Assembly: GCA_020532365.1 (NCBI GenBank)
Contig: JAJBBL010000208.1
Coordinates: 1-18,298 of the forward strand
DNA: 18,298 nt
Source: Candidatus Cloacimonadota bacterium
Lineage (GTDB): Bacteria > Cloacimonadota > Cloacimonadia > Cloacimonadales > JAJBBL01
Direction: 5' to 3'
Shown: positions 1 through 6,916 of the stretch, in pieces
Layout of the letters: every line of letters begins with the position of its first letter
Position numbering within the stretch: position 1 is the stretch's first letter
Program-made: the position numbers and the translations under genes
The notes under the pieces: model-generated
The model's database searches: none
Seen by the model: the letters and a program-made list of their open reading frames with translations, nothing else
What the model was told of the DNA's origin: nothing

Positions 1-386
1 CCCACAACTACGATGAGAACTGCGTTGCTTATACCGGAACCCATGACAACGATACGACAGTCGGATGGTATTCTAAACTTGATGAGAGGCTGAAAGATCT
101 AATCAGGCGGTATCTCAGCTGTGACGATTACTCGGTAGTATGGCATCTGATGCGTTCGGTTATGGCATCAAGTGCCCAAATTGCAATTCTGCCGATGCAG
201 GATTTGTTGGCTCTCGATTCTGATTCTAGGATGAATAAGCCCGGAACATGCGGCGATCCAAATTGGGCTTGGAGGCTGACAGATAATCAGCTTAACGATG
301 AGATTAAGTGGCGGTTAAAAGAGATCAGCCAGATTTTTGGCCGTGACGGCTCCTACAAAGATGTAAAAGAGTTATTTAAGATTTAG
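1..386 (+). CDS. malQ: 4-alpha-glucanotransferase (amylomaltase), C-terminal part
   Basis: This is the last 128 or so codons of a GH77 glucanotransferase; the start lies outside the window and the reading frame is open from base 3. Members transfer glucan segments between alpha-1,4-glucans in the cytoplasm, in maltodextrin and glycogen metabolism. The segment GTHDNDT near the beginning is the GH77 motif that carries the third catalytic Asp. Further on, NKPGT followed by NWAWRL is the conserved sugar-binding C-terminal signature. The TAG stop at 384-386 lies inside the 3' end of the convergent oppA-like gene, giving a 15-base overlap, so no terminator fits between them. Family assignment is firm; the symbol is by family. 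Confidence 0.9.
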   Translation, partial: HNYDENCVAYTGTHDNDTTVGWYSKLDERLKDLIRRYLSCDDYSVVWHLMRSVMASSAQIAILPMQDLLALDSDSRMNKPGTCGDPNWAWRLTDNQLNDEIKWRLKEISQIFGRDGSYKDVKELFKI

Positions 387-1961
387 GACTTCCAAATTCT
401 TTAATGGGTGGATGTTTAAGATATTATCATACCACCCTTTAACGATGTCTGTTGACACTATGTTTGTGGTTATTCCGTGATAAATCGGAATAACAACAGC
501 TTCATCCAATAAATAACGGTGAGCTTTTTCAATCAGAACTTCCCTTTGTTGTTCATCCTCAGATGTCATGGCAGTACTTAACAGTCGGTCATAAGCATTG
601 TCATTGTAATTTGCCAGGTTATAACCACTGGAACCATTAAAAAGGTTTAAAAAAGCAAACGGGTCGAGTATATCGCCAATCCAGGTAATGAAAGCAAAAT
701 CGTAAGGGCTTTGGCTGGGGTAGCGTGAATACATCCCGAGGGGCACGACATCAAGAATGACGGTTATGCCCAACTTCTGGCTCCAGATATCGGCTATCTT
801 TTGGGCCGATTCAAATATCTTGGCACCTCTGTGAACAGCCATGTTTAAATCAGGAAGCCCGGCACCGTAGGGAAAACCCTCGTCACTTAAAATTTTATAA
901 GAACCTGCTTCGTCAACTTCATCAATAAATTCAAAAGATAAAGAGTCTGGAATTAACCTGTCGGTAGGAAATATTTGGCCGCTCTCTCTCCTTATCTGAT
1001 CCCAAGGTATTAACTTAACGAGTGCTTTTCGAATTGAATCTTTAGCATAAGGTCCTTTGCTGTTGCTAAAATAATAAAACCCGGTTGAATATTCGCTGGC
1101 CATGTGAAGGTCACTCTCTTTTGACAACAGCTGCACCGGGATATATGCTAAAGACCAGTGAACTTTTTTGTCCAGATAAGATTCAATCAGTTTTAAAGGT
1201 TCCAAATAGATGAATTTTATATAATCACTGGGAACGTTAATATAATCTCTGTACCATTTGTTTTTCTCTAAAATTATTTGGTTGTCAGAGAGAAGCTTAA
1301 CGGTATAGGCTCCGCTTGTAATCAAAGACTCCCCATTTAAAGGTTCTTTGGCTTTTCTCACACTCTCATGAAGAGCACTAAAGGGGCTTGTTGCTAAAAG
1401 AGCCGGCAGATAAGGGACAGGGTAATCTAATTTTATCTCCAGCAGGTGTTGTCCGATGGCTTTTAAGCCGACGGCAGAACGATTCACTTTTGCCTCTAAA
1501 TAGTCTCTGACGCCACTGACACACTCCAGTAACGATAATAGGTAAGAGTTGGTGCTGCTAAAGCGATCCAGCAGATAGAACCACGAATCGATAAATGTAG
1601 CTGCACTTATAAGTTCACCGTTGGAAAATCGGGCATTTTCATCTAAATAGAACGTCCATCTCAAGCTGTCGGCGCTGATTGAGTAAGTTTTTGCAATAGC
1701 CGGAATAGGTTTTGCGGTTTGTGGATCAAAACTGAAAAGTCCCTCGAAAAGGCCCTCCAAGATTAAGAGACTGGTGGCATCAGTAGCTTCCGACGGATTT
1801 AAAAAAAGTGTGTCTTCACTGGGATTTAGGGCTATGACAAATGTTGAGCTCTCATCCAATGGGGGATAAGAGGGCACCTCTAAAACCTCGCGGGCTCCTT
1901 TAGAGGGCAGGGAAAAAGTAAGGACAAAAAGCAATGTAAAACCGAGAAGAAGTTTCTTCAT
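372..1961 (-). CDS. Extracellular solute-binding protein, OppA/DppA family (SBP_bac_5)
   Basis: This 529-residue protein has the length and pattern of periplasmic binding proteins of peptide-type ABC transporters. Residues 1-23 form a signal peptide: KK, a hydrophobic core, then a cut near SKGA. There is no lipobox cysteine, so the protein should be free in the periplasm rather than lipid-anchored. Family features include LILEGLFEGLF near residue 70, WTFYLDENARFSNGE near 125, and a C-terminal stretch resembling DFAFITWIGDILDP. Its ATG overlaps the lplA stop in an ATGA at 1958-1961, so translation is coupled to lplA. No permease or ATPase gene lies nearby, making it an orphan binding protein whose ligand cannot be read from sequence. 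Its 3' end overlaps malQ by 15 bases. Confidence 0.87.
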   Translation of the reverse strand: MKKLLLGFTLLFVLTFSLPSKGAREVLEVPSYPPLDESSTFVIALNPSEDTLFLNPSEATDATSLLILEGLFEGLFSFDPQTAKPIPAIAKTYSISADSLRWTFYLDENARFSNGELISAATFIDSWFYLLDRFSSTNSYLLSLLECVSGVRDYLEAKVNRSAVGLKAIGQHLLEIKLDYPVPYLPALLATSPFSALHESVRKAKEPLNGESLITSGAYTVKLLSDNQIILEKNKWYRDYINVPSDYIKFIYLEPLKLIESYLDKKVHWSLAYIPVQLLSKESDLHMASEYSTGFYYFSNSKGPYAKDSIRKALVKLIPWDQIRRESGQIFPTDRLIPDSLSFEFIDEVDEAGSYKILSDEGFPYGAGLPDLNMAVHRGAKIFESAQKIADIWSQKLGITVILDVVPLGMYSRYPSQSPYDFAFITWIGDILDPFAFLNLFNGSSGYNLANYNDNAYDRLLSTAMTSEDEQQREVLIEKAHRYLLDEAVVIPIYHGITTNIVSTDIVKGWYDNILNIHPLKNLEVLNLK

Positions 1962-2965
1962 ACAAACTCCTTCTCGATTAATGAAACAACATCGTTTAAT
2001 TGGTTTTTAAAGGTACTCTCTTTATCAGAAGATCCCTCCAGCAAAGCATGTTTAAGATTTTTAATATCATATTTTTGATTTTTCAAAGAGTCCTTTAAGT
2101 AGTTTATCAACTCAACCGAGAGTGCATCACTGAATATCTCCACCTCTTTGATGATAGAGGAGTGGACACCTAAATTTAATTCAATCCTGCCCCACTCAAA
2201 ACGATTGGCAATCAGGTGGCTGAAATTTGGAGTTCGCCCAAAGCGCCACTGCCAATCTGAATAGAGTTTGTAAGTCTCATAAAGAGAACTCTCTTTCGAT
2301 AACCTCTCAATTGTGAGGTCTTCTATCGAGCATCTCTCTTTATACGTTTTAAAGAATGTCTCAATGAGTGCTTTGGAGAGATTTTCATGATTAAGGGTAG
2401 GGTTAAACTGGGTAAGATTAGCCACTCTTGAGGCAACAGAACGTACCCCTTTGGAGATAAGCTTCTCTTTGTCGGGAGTCAGATAGTTCATTATTGAGCC
2501 TAATTTGGCATCAATGAGGAGAGTTCCGTGGTGGAAAGCTTTTTTGGTGGTTACTCTAAAAGCGCTCCCCGATACTTTCTTATCATCGACGATGATATCG
2601 TTACGACCTGAATAAAGGGCAGTTATTCCAAACTCCTTTAACGCTTCGGTTATAATTGCAAAGTTTTGCTTCGGGTCGTAGAGCTCTTTTTTAGACATAA
2701 AAGTAAAGTTGGTGTTTCCCAGATCGTGGTAAACAGCTCCCCCTCCGCTTTGGCGTCGGGCTAAAAGAACCCCATCTTTTTCCATAGTCTCCAAATTGCA
2801 TTCACTCCAAGGGTTTTGAAAGCGTCCGATGACAACACAGGGGCTGTTTCGCCATAAAAAGAGGAGATGGTCAGCTTCGTTAAAAGAGTCAAAAAGCCAC
2901 TCTTCGGTGGCAAGATTAAACCAAGGATTGTGGTGCTCGGCAGTAAACACTCTAACTTTAGCCAT
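1958..2965 (-). CDS. lplA: Lipoate-protein ligase A
   Basis: The product (335 aa) activates free lipoate with ATP and attaches it to the lysine of lipoyl domains (E2 subunits, GcvH). The length matches two-domain LplA (E. coli about 338 aa), with a catalytic N-terminal domain to about residue 245 and an accessory C-terminal domain. Motifs seen are RRQSGGGAVYHDLGNTNF (residues 70-87), the lysine motif DDKKVSGSAFR, and HHGTLLI. The start is ATG at 2965 with GAGGGG at 2972-2977 as ribosome binding site. A promoter on the same strand lies at 2993-3021 (TTGCCA, 17 bases, TATCAT). The stop overlaps the start of the solute-binding gene by four bases. No protein with a lipoyl domain is encoded in this window. 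Confidence 0.92.
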   Translation of the reverse strand: MAKVRVFTAEHHNPWFNLATEEWLFDSFNEADHLLFLWRNSPCVVIGRFQNPWSECNLETMEKDGVLLARRQSGGGAVYHDLGNTNFTFMSKKELYDPKQNFAIITEALKEFGITALYSGRNDIIVDDKKVSGSAFRVTTKKAFHHGTLLIDAKLGSIMNYLTPDKEKLISKGVRSVASRVANLTQFNPTLNHENLSKALIETFFKTYKERCSIEDLTIERLSKESSLYETYKLYSDWQWRFGRTPNFSHLIANRFEWGRIELNLGVHSSIIKEVEIFSDALSVELINYLKDSLKNQKYDIKNLKHALLEGSSDKESTFKNQLNDVVSLIEKEFV

Positions 2966-2992
2966 TAAGAACCCCTCAATTGTTACACATTT

Positions 2993-3021
2993 ATGATACT
3001 GTGTTTACACGGAGGTGGCAA
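2993..3021 (-). promoter_or_regulatory. Promoter of lplA-oppA-like operon
   Basis: On the minus strand a -35 TTGCCA (3016-3021) and a -10 TATCAT (2993-2998) are separated by 17 bases; each hexamer matches the consensus at five of six positions. The expected start near 2986 gives a leader of about 21 bases containing the GAGGGG ribosome binding site. The element overlaps the plus-strand rsmE promoter (3004-3032). Confidence 0.6.
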
Positions 3022-3032
3022 CATCCTATACT
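3004..3032 (+). promoter_or_regulatory. Promoter of rsmE, placed for a leaderless transcript
   Basis: A -35 TTTACA (3004-3009) and a -10 TATACT (3027-3032) are 17 bases apart, each five of six to consensus. Seven bases separate the -10 from the GTG at 3040, so the purine at the expected start point is the G of the start codon. The GGAGG at 3011-3015 lies inside the promoter spacer and would not be transcribed. Confidence 0.55.
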
Positions 3033-3039
3033 CCGAGTT

Positions 3040-3759
3040 GTGAATATCATCTTATTTGAAACTCTTGATAAAAATAATCTCATTGATAAAGAGGACTTTC
3101 GCTTTCATCATATTTTGAAAGTTCTGAAGCTTAAAGAGGGGGATTTTTTTAAGCTGGGAATTGTTAACGGCATCAGTGGCAAGGCCCAAATAATAAAAAT
3201 TGATGAGAGAGGGATTACCTACAATCTTCAATCAACTGAAACCGAGAGTTACCCAATTCCCATGACATTGCTGGTTGGACAAGTCAGACCTATAAGTATG
3301 AAAAGGATATTGCGCGACAGCGCAAGTTTCGGCGTTAAAAACATTATTGTCAGTGGTTGCGATACTTCCGAACGCTCCTACAAAGAAGCTAAGCTATACA
3401 CACAGGGTGAGTACAAAAAGTATCTTTTGGACGGTGCAATGCAATCGGGCCAAACATCAATTCCCTCTCTAACTTTAGTTGATGAGTTACCTATTGCTCT
3501 TTCTATTGAGAATAATCCAAATGTCCTTAAAGTTGTGTTGGATATCGATACCTCTTTTCCCTCAATCTCAAAGATTGGAGAGATTGCTGGTGAGGTTATT
3601 GTTGCCATAGGCCCAGAAAGGGGCTGGAGTGAAAAAGAGAGAGAATTGTTTAAAGACAGCGGTTACTCATTTTACCGCATGGGTAAAAGAATTTTACGAA
3701 CCGAAACTGCCTGCTGTAGCGCTATAGCTTTGGTTCTGTCCCAGATGGGAGTAATCTGA
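3040..3759 (+). CDS. rsmE: 16S rRNA (uracil(1498)-N(3))-methyltransferase
   Basis: RsmE methylates N3 of U1498 in 16S rRNA using S-adenosylmethionine. The C-terminal SPOUT knot is clear: LLVGQVRPISMKRILRDSASFGV, then IGPERGWSEKE (usual form IGPEGGFS, with R replacing the second G) and GKRILRTETA. I chose the GTG at 3040 (239 aa) because homologues begin with a VNIILFE-like strand; the frame is open upstream to a TTG at 2980, but those 20 residues look unlike the family. No usable Shine-Dalgarno precedes 3040, which agrees with a leaderless start from the promoter at 3004-3032. thyX follows after 60 bases and is probably co-transcribed. Function is secure; the start is moderately so. Confidence 0.87.
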   Translation: MNIILFETLDKNNLIDKEDFRFHHILKVLKLKEGDFFKLGIVNGISGKAQIIKIDERGITYNLQSTETESYPIPMTLLVGQVRPISMKRILRDSASFGVKNIIVSGCDTSERSYKEAKLYTQGEYKKYLLDGAMQSGQTSIPSLTLVDELPIALSIENNPNVLKVVLDIDTSFPSISKIGEIAGEVIVAIGPERGWSEKERELFKDSGYSFYRMGKRILRTETACCSAIALVLSQMGVI

Positions 3760-3819
3760 ATCCAATTGCTTGGAGACTGATTTTGTGGCACTATTGAGTG
3801 GTTAATTTAGGAGGAGAGG

Positions 3820-4641
3820 ATGGCACACTGTGTTATTGATGAAGCTGAGGCTATTTTAGATAAAGAATTTCCAGTTTTGGACAAAGGGTTTGTCCGGCTT
3901 GTTGATTATTTGGGATCTGATTCGCGGATTGTTCAGGCGGCCAGAGTCTCTTACGGAGAGGGGACTAAAACGTATAGGCAAGACAAGGGGCTGATTAATT
4001 ACCTGATGCGTAATGACCACACTTCCCCTTTTGAACAAGTCAGTTTTACTTTTCACATTAAGATGCCCATCTTTGTTGCCAGGCAGTGGATACGCCACCG
4101 AACAGCCAAAGTCAATGAGATATCGGGGCGCTACAGCATAATGGCTGACGAAGCCTACATTCCTGCTTTGAAAGATATAAACAAACAGAGTGAAGATAAT
4201 AAACAGGGGCGCTCCGAAGAGGTTTTAGATATCGAATTACAAAAACAAGTTGCCGCCATTATTGAAGAAGACCAACAAAGGGCTTTTGAGACTTACCACA
4301 AATTACTCGATTTGGGGATTGCCAGAGAACTGGCTAGGATAAACCTTCCTCTGAGTTTGTATACCCAGTGGTACTGGACTATGGATTTACACAACCTCTT
4401 TCATTTCTTAAAACTCAGATTGGACAGTCACGCCCAATATGAGATAAGAGTTTACGCTCAAACTATTTTAGAGATTATTAAAAAGGTGTGTCCGTTAGCT
4501 ACCGAAGCATTTGAAGAGCAGAGTCTCAACGGAAAAAGATTCAGCTTAAAAGAGGTGGAAGGGCTTAAAGAGTTAATTGAGGGTAAAGAGCTCTCTTTAG
4601 ACGGCAGAGACCGCGTAATATTCGAAGAGAAGCTTATTTAG
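3820..4641 (+). CDS. thyX: FAD-dependent thymidylate synthase
   Basis: ThyX makes dTMP from dUMP using methylenetetrahydrofolate, with NADPH reducing the bound FAD. The signature RHR-x7-S is present as RHRTAKVNEIS (residues 92-102) followed by GRYS. The dUMP-binding C-terminal helix region HNLFHFLKLRLDSHAQYEIR (191-210) carries the expected arginines and histidine. Length 273 is at the long end of the family; an acidic, Gln-rich insert at about 120-150 and a tail after 235 account for this. The ATG at 3820 has a strong AGGAGG at 3809-3814. I see no convincing promoter in the 60 bases after rsmE, so read-through from rsmE is likely. The TAG stop overlaps the stop of the convergent E2-like gene by four bases. 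Confidence 0.96.
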   Translation: MAHCVIDEAEAILDKEFPVLDKGFVRLVDYLGSDSRIVQAARVSYGEGTKTYRQDKGLINYLMRNDHTSPFEQVSFTFHIKMPIFVARQWIRHRTAKVNEISGRYSIMADEAYIPALKDINKQSEDNKQGRSEEVLDIELQKQVAAIIEEDQQRAFETYHKLLDLGIARELARINLPLSLYTQWYWTMDLHNLFHFLKLRLDSHAQYEIRVYAQTILEIIKKVCPLATEAFEEQSLNGKRFSLKEVEGLKELIEGKELSLDGRDRVIFEEKLI

Positions 4642-5525
4642 AGCCTCTTTTTTCCCTTTTTTTTGCTCTTAACCTCAGGCAAAACCAGCCGTTGATTCAA
4701 TAATTCAGGGTTGTTCAGGTAGTGCTGTAAGACACCTATTGATTTAATAAAATAGAACCCATCGGCAATTCTTTCGTCTAAAGTCACTCCGATTTCCATT
4801 GAATCGGCAAACGTCCTTGTCCCCTCATCATCAACTATGCGGCGTCTCTTTAAAGCTCCCATCGTGACAAAAATACTGGTTGTTCCCCACTCATAAAGGT
4901 GATGGTGGGGGCTTCCTAAAAGGTTTATACTTCCCAAATTAGCAACAAAAGCAGAGACATGAAGACCGTCGGCGTCCCTTAGGGCTTTGGGAGCAACTCC
5001 TTTTTTATCAAGATAACGCAGTATTGCAGCCAAGAAGCGGATAATCCAACTGGGAAATTTTAAGAAGAATTCAATTGCTTTATCGGTATCGTTGCCGTCT
5101 GTCCCTTTGCGAGATTTGACAATGGTTTCGTTTATGGTTTTAGCAACCTCTTCAAATGTCATATCAGGTTCAAAGTAAATAACAGCCGAATGCTCGGGAG
5201 CTTCATCGGTATAATCTTCTTTTACAACAAAGTTGAGTGAGAGTTCGTTTCTTTGCCAATACTTATAGTTCATAATGAAGCGGTTGAGATGGGGACGAAC
5301 TGCAATTGTCCGTATAAGTGCTGCCAGAAATAGTTCGAAAACTCGGTACTGGTGGTCAGAGGGGCTCTCTTTGTTTAGTTTCTTTATAAACTGAACCCCT
5401 TTTGTTAAGTCAACACTAAATTGATGATAAACTACCGAACCATTACGGGTCGGCATGATATAAGGAAATATCCTTTTATAAGGGTCTATATCTTTAACGT
5501 AGGTAGCATCATTTCTCCGCTTCAT
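4638..5525 (-). CDS. 2-oxoacid dehydrogenase E2-like acyltransferase domain protein, catalytic His replaced
   Basis: This 295-residue protein consists of an E2/chloramphenicol acetyltransferase-type catalytic fold only, with no lipoyl or subunit-binding domain. Fold landmarks are FELFLAALIRTIAVRPHLNRFI (63-84), ELSLNFVVKEDY (94-105), the SNLG-like segment VANLGSINLL (194-203), and SIFVTMGALKRRRIVDD. The HxxxDG active-site motif is changed: the family usually has DHRxxDG, but here residues 250-256 read DERIADG, so the general-base His is Glu while Asp and Gly remain. The tail is strongly basic (VKSKKKGKKRL). It may act on another acyl substrate, or be structural. The ATG at 5525 has AAGGA upstream and its own promoter at 5560-5589. 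The 3' end overlaps thyX by four bases. Confidence 0.8.
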   Translation of the reverse strand: MKRRNDATYVKDIDPYKRIFPYIMPTRNGSVVYHQFSVDLTKGVQFIKKLNKESPSDHQYRVFELFLAALIRTIAVRPHLNRFIMNYKYWQRNELSLNFVVKEDYTDEAPEHSAVIYFEPDMTFEEVAKTINETIVKSRKGTDGNDTDKAIEFFLKFPSWIIRFLAAILRYLDKKGVAPKALRDADGLHVSAFVANLGSINLLGSPHHHLYEWGTTSIFVTMGALKRRRIVDDEGTRTFADSMEIGVTLDERIADGFYFIKSIGVLQHYLNNPELLNQRLVLPEVKSKKKGKKRL

Positions 5526-5559
5526 AAATGTTTTCCTTACAATCTATAATAGTTTGTCA

Positions 5560-5589
5560 ATTATCGAGTGGATAAGCCTATTTTGTCAA
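5560..5589 (-). promoter_or_regulatory. Promoter of the E2-like gene
   Basis: On the minus strand TTGACA (5584-5589) matches the -35 consensus exactly and is followed after 18 bases by GATAAT (5560-5565). The predicted start near 5553 gives a leader of about 28 bases with an AAGGA ribosome binding site. The promoter sits just after the stop of the SplB-like gene, with no terminator visible between. A second TTGACA at 5554-5559 has no suitable -10. Confidence 0.55.
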
Positions 5590-5603
5590 TCTGTGTATTG
5601 CAT

Positions 5604-6857
5604 TTAAAGATTTAAGGAAAGGAAATAACTTTTTTTCATGGCATCCTCAAAATCTTTGTTTGAATTATAAGAGTAACCAAAAACCGGTTCCCATAACTGC
5701 GGTTTCTCCATACACAGATAGAAAAAAGGGTGTTGACCTTCTCTCCAAGATTGCGGAAAGGCGTTAAAGAGTCTCTTAAATAGGGTAATTTTCAGCTGGT
5801 CGCTGTAGGAGTATTTACCTGCGATTTCAAAAAACTCCATCTGCAGAATACGGCTTTTATTTTTACTTGAGCGTAACTCTCTCAGAACTTCTTTTGTGAA
5901 TGTTAGAGTCCCAAAAGAGAACATAGTCAGTTCTTGAGGTGCAAAAAGGGTGGTTACTTTTTCAATTACACCCTCATACTCCTCCTGCCACCTGTCAAAA
6001 TGAACCACTGGGTGGAGATGAAAGCCGATGGCAATTCCCTTGTCAGCCGCCTCTCTGGCCGCTTCTAACCTTTTGTCGAGTGAACTTGTTCCGTGTTCCT
6101 CTTTGTCTATAACAGTCGGTGCATTTAAAGACCAAGTCGCTACTATATTTTTTAAGTTGCTTAAATTATTAATCCAATCGGTTCTCGAAGATTTTGTTTT
6201 TAACTCAATTACTACCTTCTGATGCTTTAGAGCAAACTCCCTAAGGGCATCTAAAATGCCGTGTTTGTTCCCCCATAAAAGGGAGTCGCTTGATTGTCCG
6301 GTTCCTATGTGCCAGCAATTTTTTGGTAATTCTAAATTCAATAGACGTTCTTTAATATTGGAGGCAAAAAGGATTTGATTATTGTGATAAAAAGATTGAA
6401 TGGAACAGTAAGAGCAGCCAAAGCCACATTGACGGACAACATCCAAGGTTAAAAGATTGCAGCATCTGGTCTGCTCGCCCTCTGCGGGGCAGGGACACCG
6501 ACCTAATAAGTTTCCGTAATCAAACGACTCAACAATTATATCTTTCTCTTTTTTTAAGTAGTCGGACTTAAAATTTTTATAATCTGTGGGTTCTCTTCTA
6601 ATAGCCTCTATTTTCTCTAAAAGGGTATTAAATGCCCACTTTGTTTTGTTTTTACCCTCAACATTTGGATTTGGGTTTTCACTCCAGAAGTCACTTAAAG
6701 AGCCTACATCCCACTGCCTCAATTCAACAGCCGTTTGAATTAAAATCCGTAACTGTTGAAAGGAAAATCTGTGATTAGCAGCTAATTCGTTGATAAAATT
6801 CCTATCTTGGTCGTTGAGAGCTTTGCTTAAAGGGTACTTTTCAAACTCTTGCATCAT
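5604..6857 (-). CDS. SplB-like radical SAM protein (spore photoproduct lyase family)
   Basis: A 417-residue radical SAM protein. The cluster motif CGFGCSYC (C144-x3-C148-x2-C151) binds the 4Fe-4S used for S-adenosylmethionine cleavage. Downstream, IGTGQSSDSLLW and WSLNAPTVIDKEEHGTSSL...RLEAAREAADKGIAIGFHLHPVVHF closely follow the spore photoproduct lyase pattern. That lyase reverses a UV thymine dimer in spore DNA, but nothing here suggests sporulation, so the substrate is unknown; DNA photoproduct repair is an inference, helped by the divergent uvrC. Compared with the roughly 340-residue Bacillus enzyme there is an N-terminal extension of about 110 residues and extra cysteines C121, C123, C132, C133. 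The start is ATG 6857 (a second ATG follows directly); no Shine-Dalgarno is present. Confidence 0.8.
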   Translation of the reverse strand: MMQEFEKYPLSKALNDQDRNFINELAANHRFSFQQLRILIQTAVELRQWDVGSLSDFWSENPNPNVEGKNKTKWAFNTLLEKIEAIRREPTDYKNFKSDYLKKEKDIIVESFDYGNLLGRCPCPAEGEQTRCCNLLTLDVVRQCGFGCSYCSIQSFYHNNQILFASNIKERLLNLELPKNCWHIGTGQSSDSLLWGNKHGILDALREFALKHQKVVIELKTKSSRTDWINNLSNLKNIVATWSLNAPTVIDKEEHGTSSLDKRLEAAREAADKGIAIGFHLHPVVHFDRWQEEYEGVIEKVTTLFAPQELTMFSFGTLTFTKEVLRELRSSKNKSRILQMEFFEIAGKYSYSDQLKITLFKRLFNAFPQSWREGQHPFFYLCMEKPQLWEPVFGYSYNSNKDFEDAMKKSYFLSLNL

Positions 6858-6863
6858 TGAGCC

Positions 6864-6893
6864 ATTGTAGAGCTAATATTGCATTTTCTTCAA
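6864..6893 (-). promoter_or_regulatory. Promoter of the SplB-like gene, placed for a leaderless transcript
   Basis: On the minus strand TTGAAG (6888-6893) and TACAAT (6864-6869, five of six to consensus) are 18 bases apart. Exactly six bases separate the -10 from the ATG at 6857, so the expected transcription start is the A of the start codon. No Shine-Dalgarno lies upstream of the ATG. Confidence 0.5.
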
Positions 6894-6907
6894 TCGGTAG
6901 GTATGCT
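6879..6907 (+). promoter_or_regulatory. Weak candidate promoter of uvrC
   Basis: TTGCAT (6879-6884) and TATGCT (6902-6907) are 17 bases apart on the plus strand. The matches are only three and four of six. The expected start near 6914 would give an almost leaderless uvrC message. The element overlaps the opposing promoter of the SplB-like gene. Confidence 0.25.
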
Positions 6908-6916
6908 CAAAATGGT

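Noticed and set aside
2980..3039. Twenty extra N-terminal residues of RsmE from a TTG at 2980
   Set aside because: They do not resemble the family, no ribosome binding site suits the TTG, and the stretch contains both divergent promoters.
3786..3802. TGGCAC upstream of thyX, resembling the -24 half of a sigma-54 promoter
   Set aside because: The base pair expected for the -12 GC is GT here, so the required GG-N10-GC spacing is not met.
6857..6916. Extended UvrC N-terminus from TTG at 6857
   Set aside because: The added residues are not family-like, and the codon would overlap the SplB-like start by one base; ATG 6917 gives the usual length.
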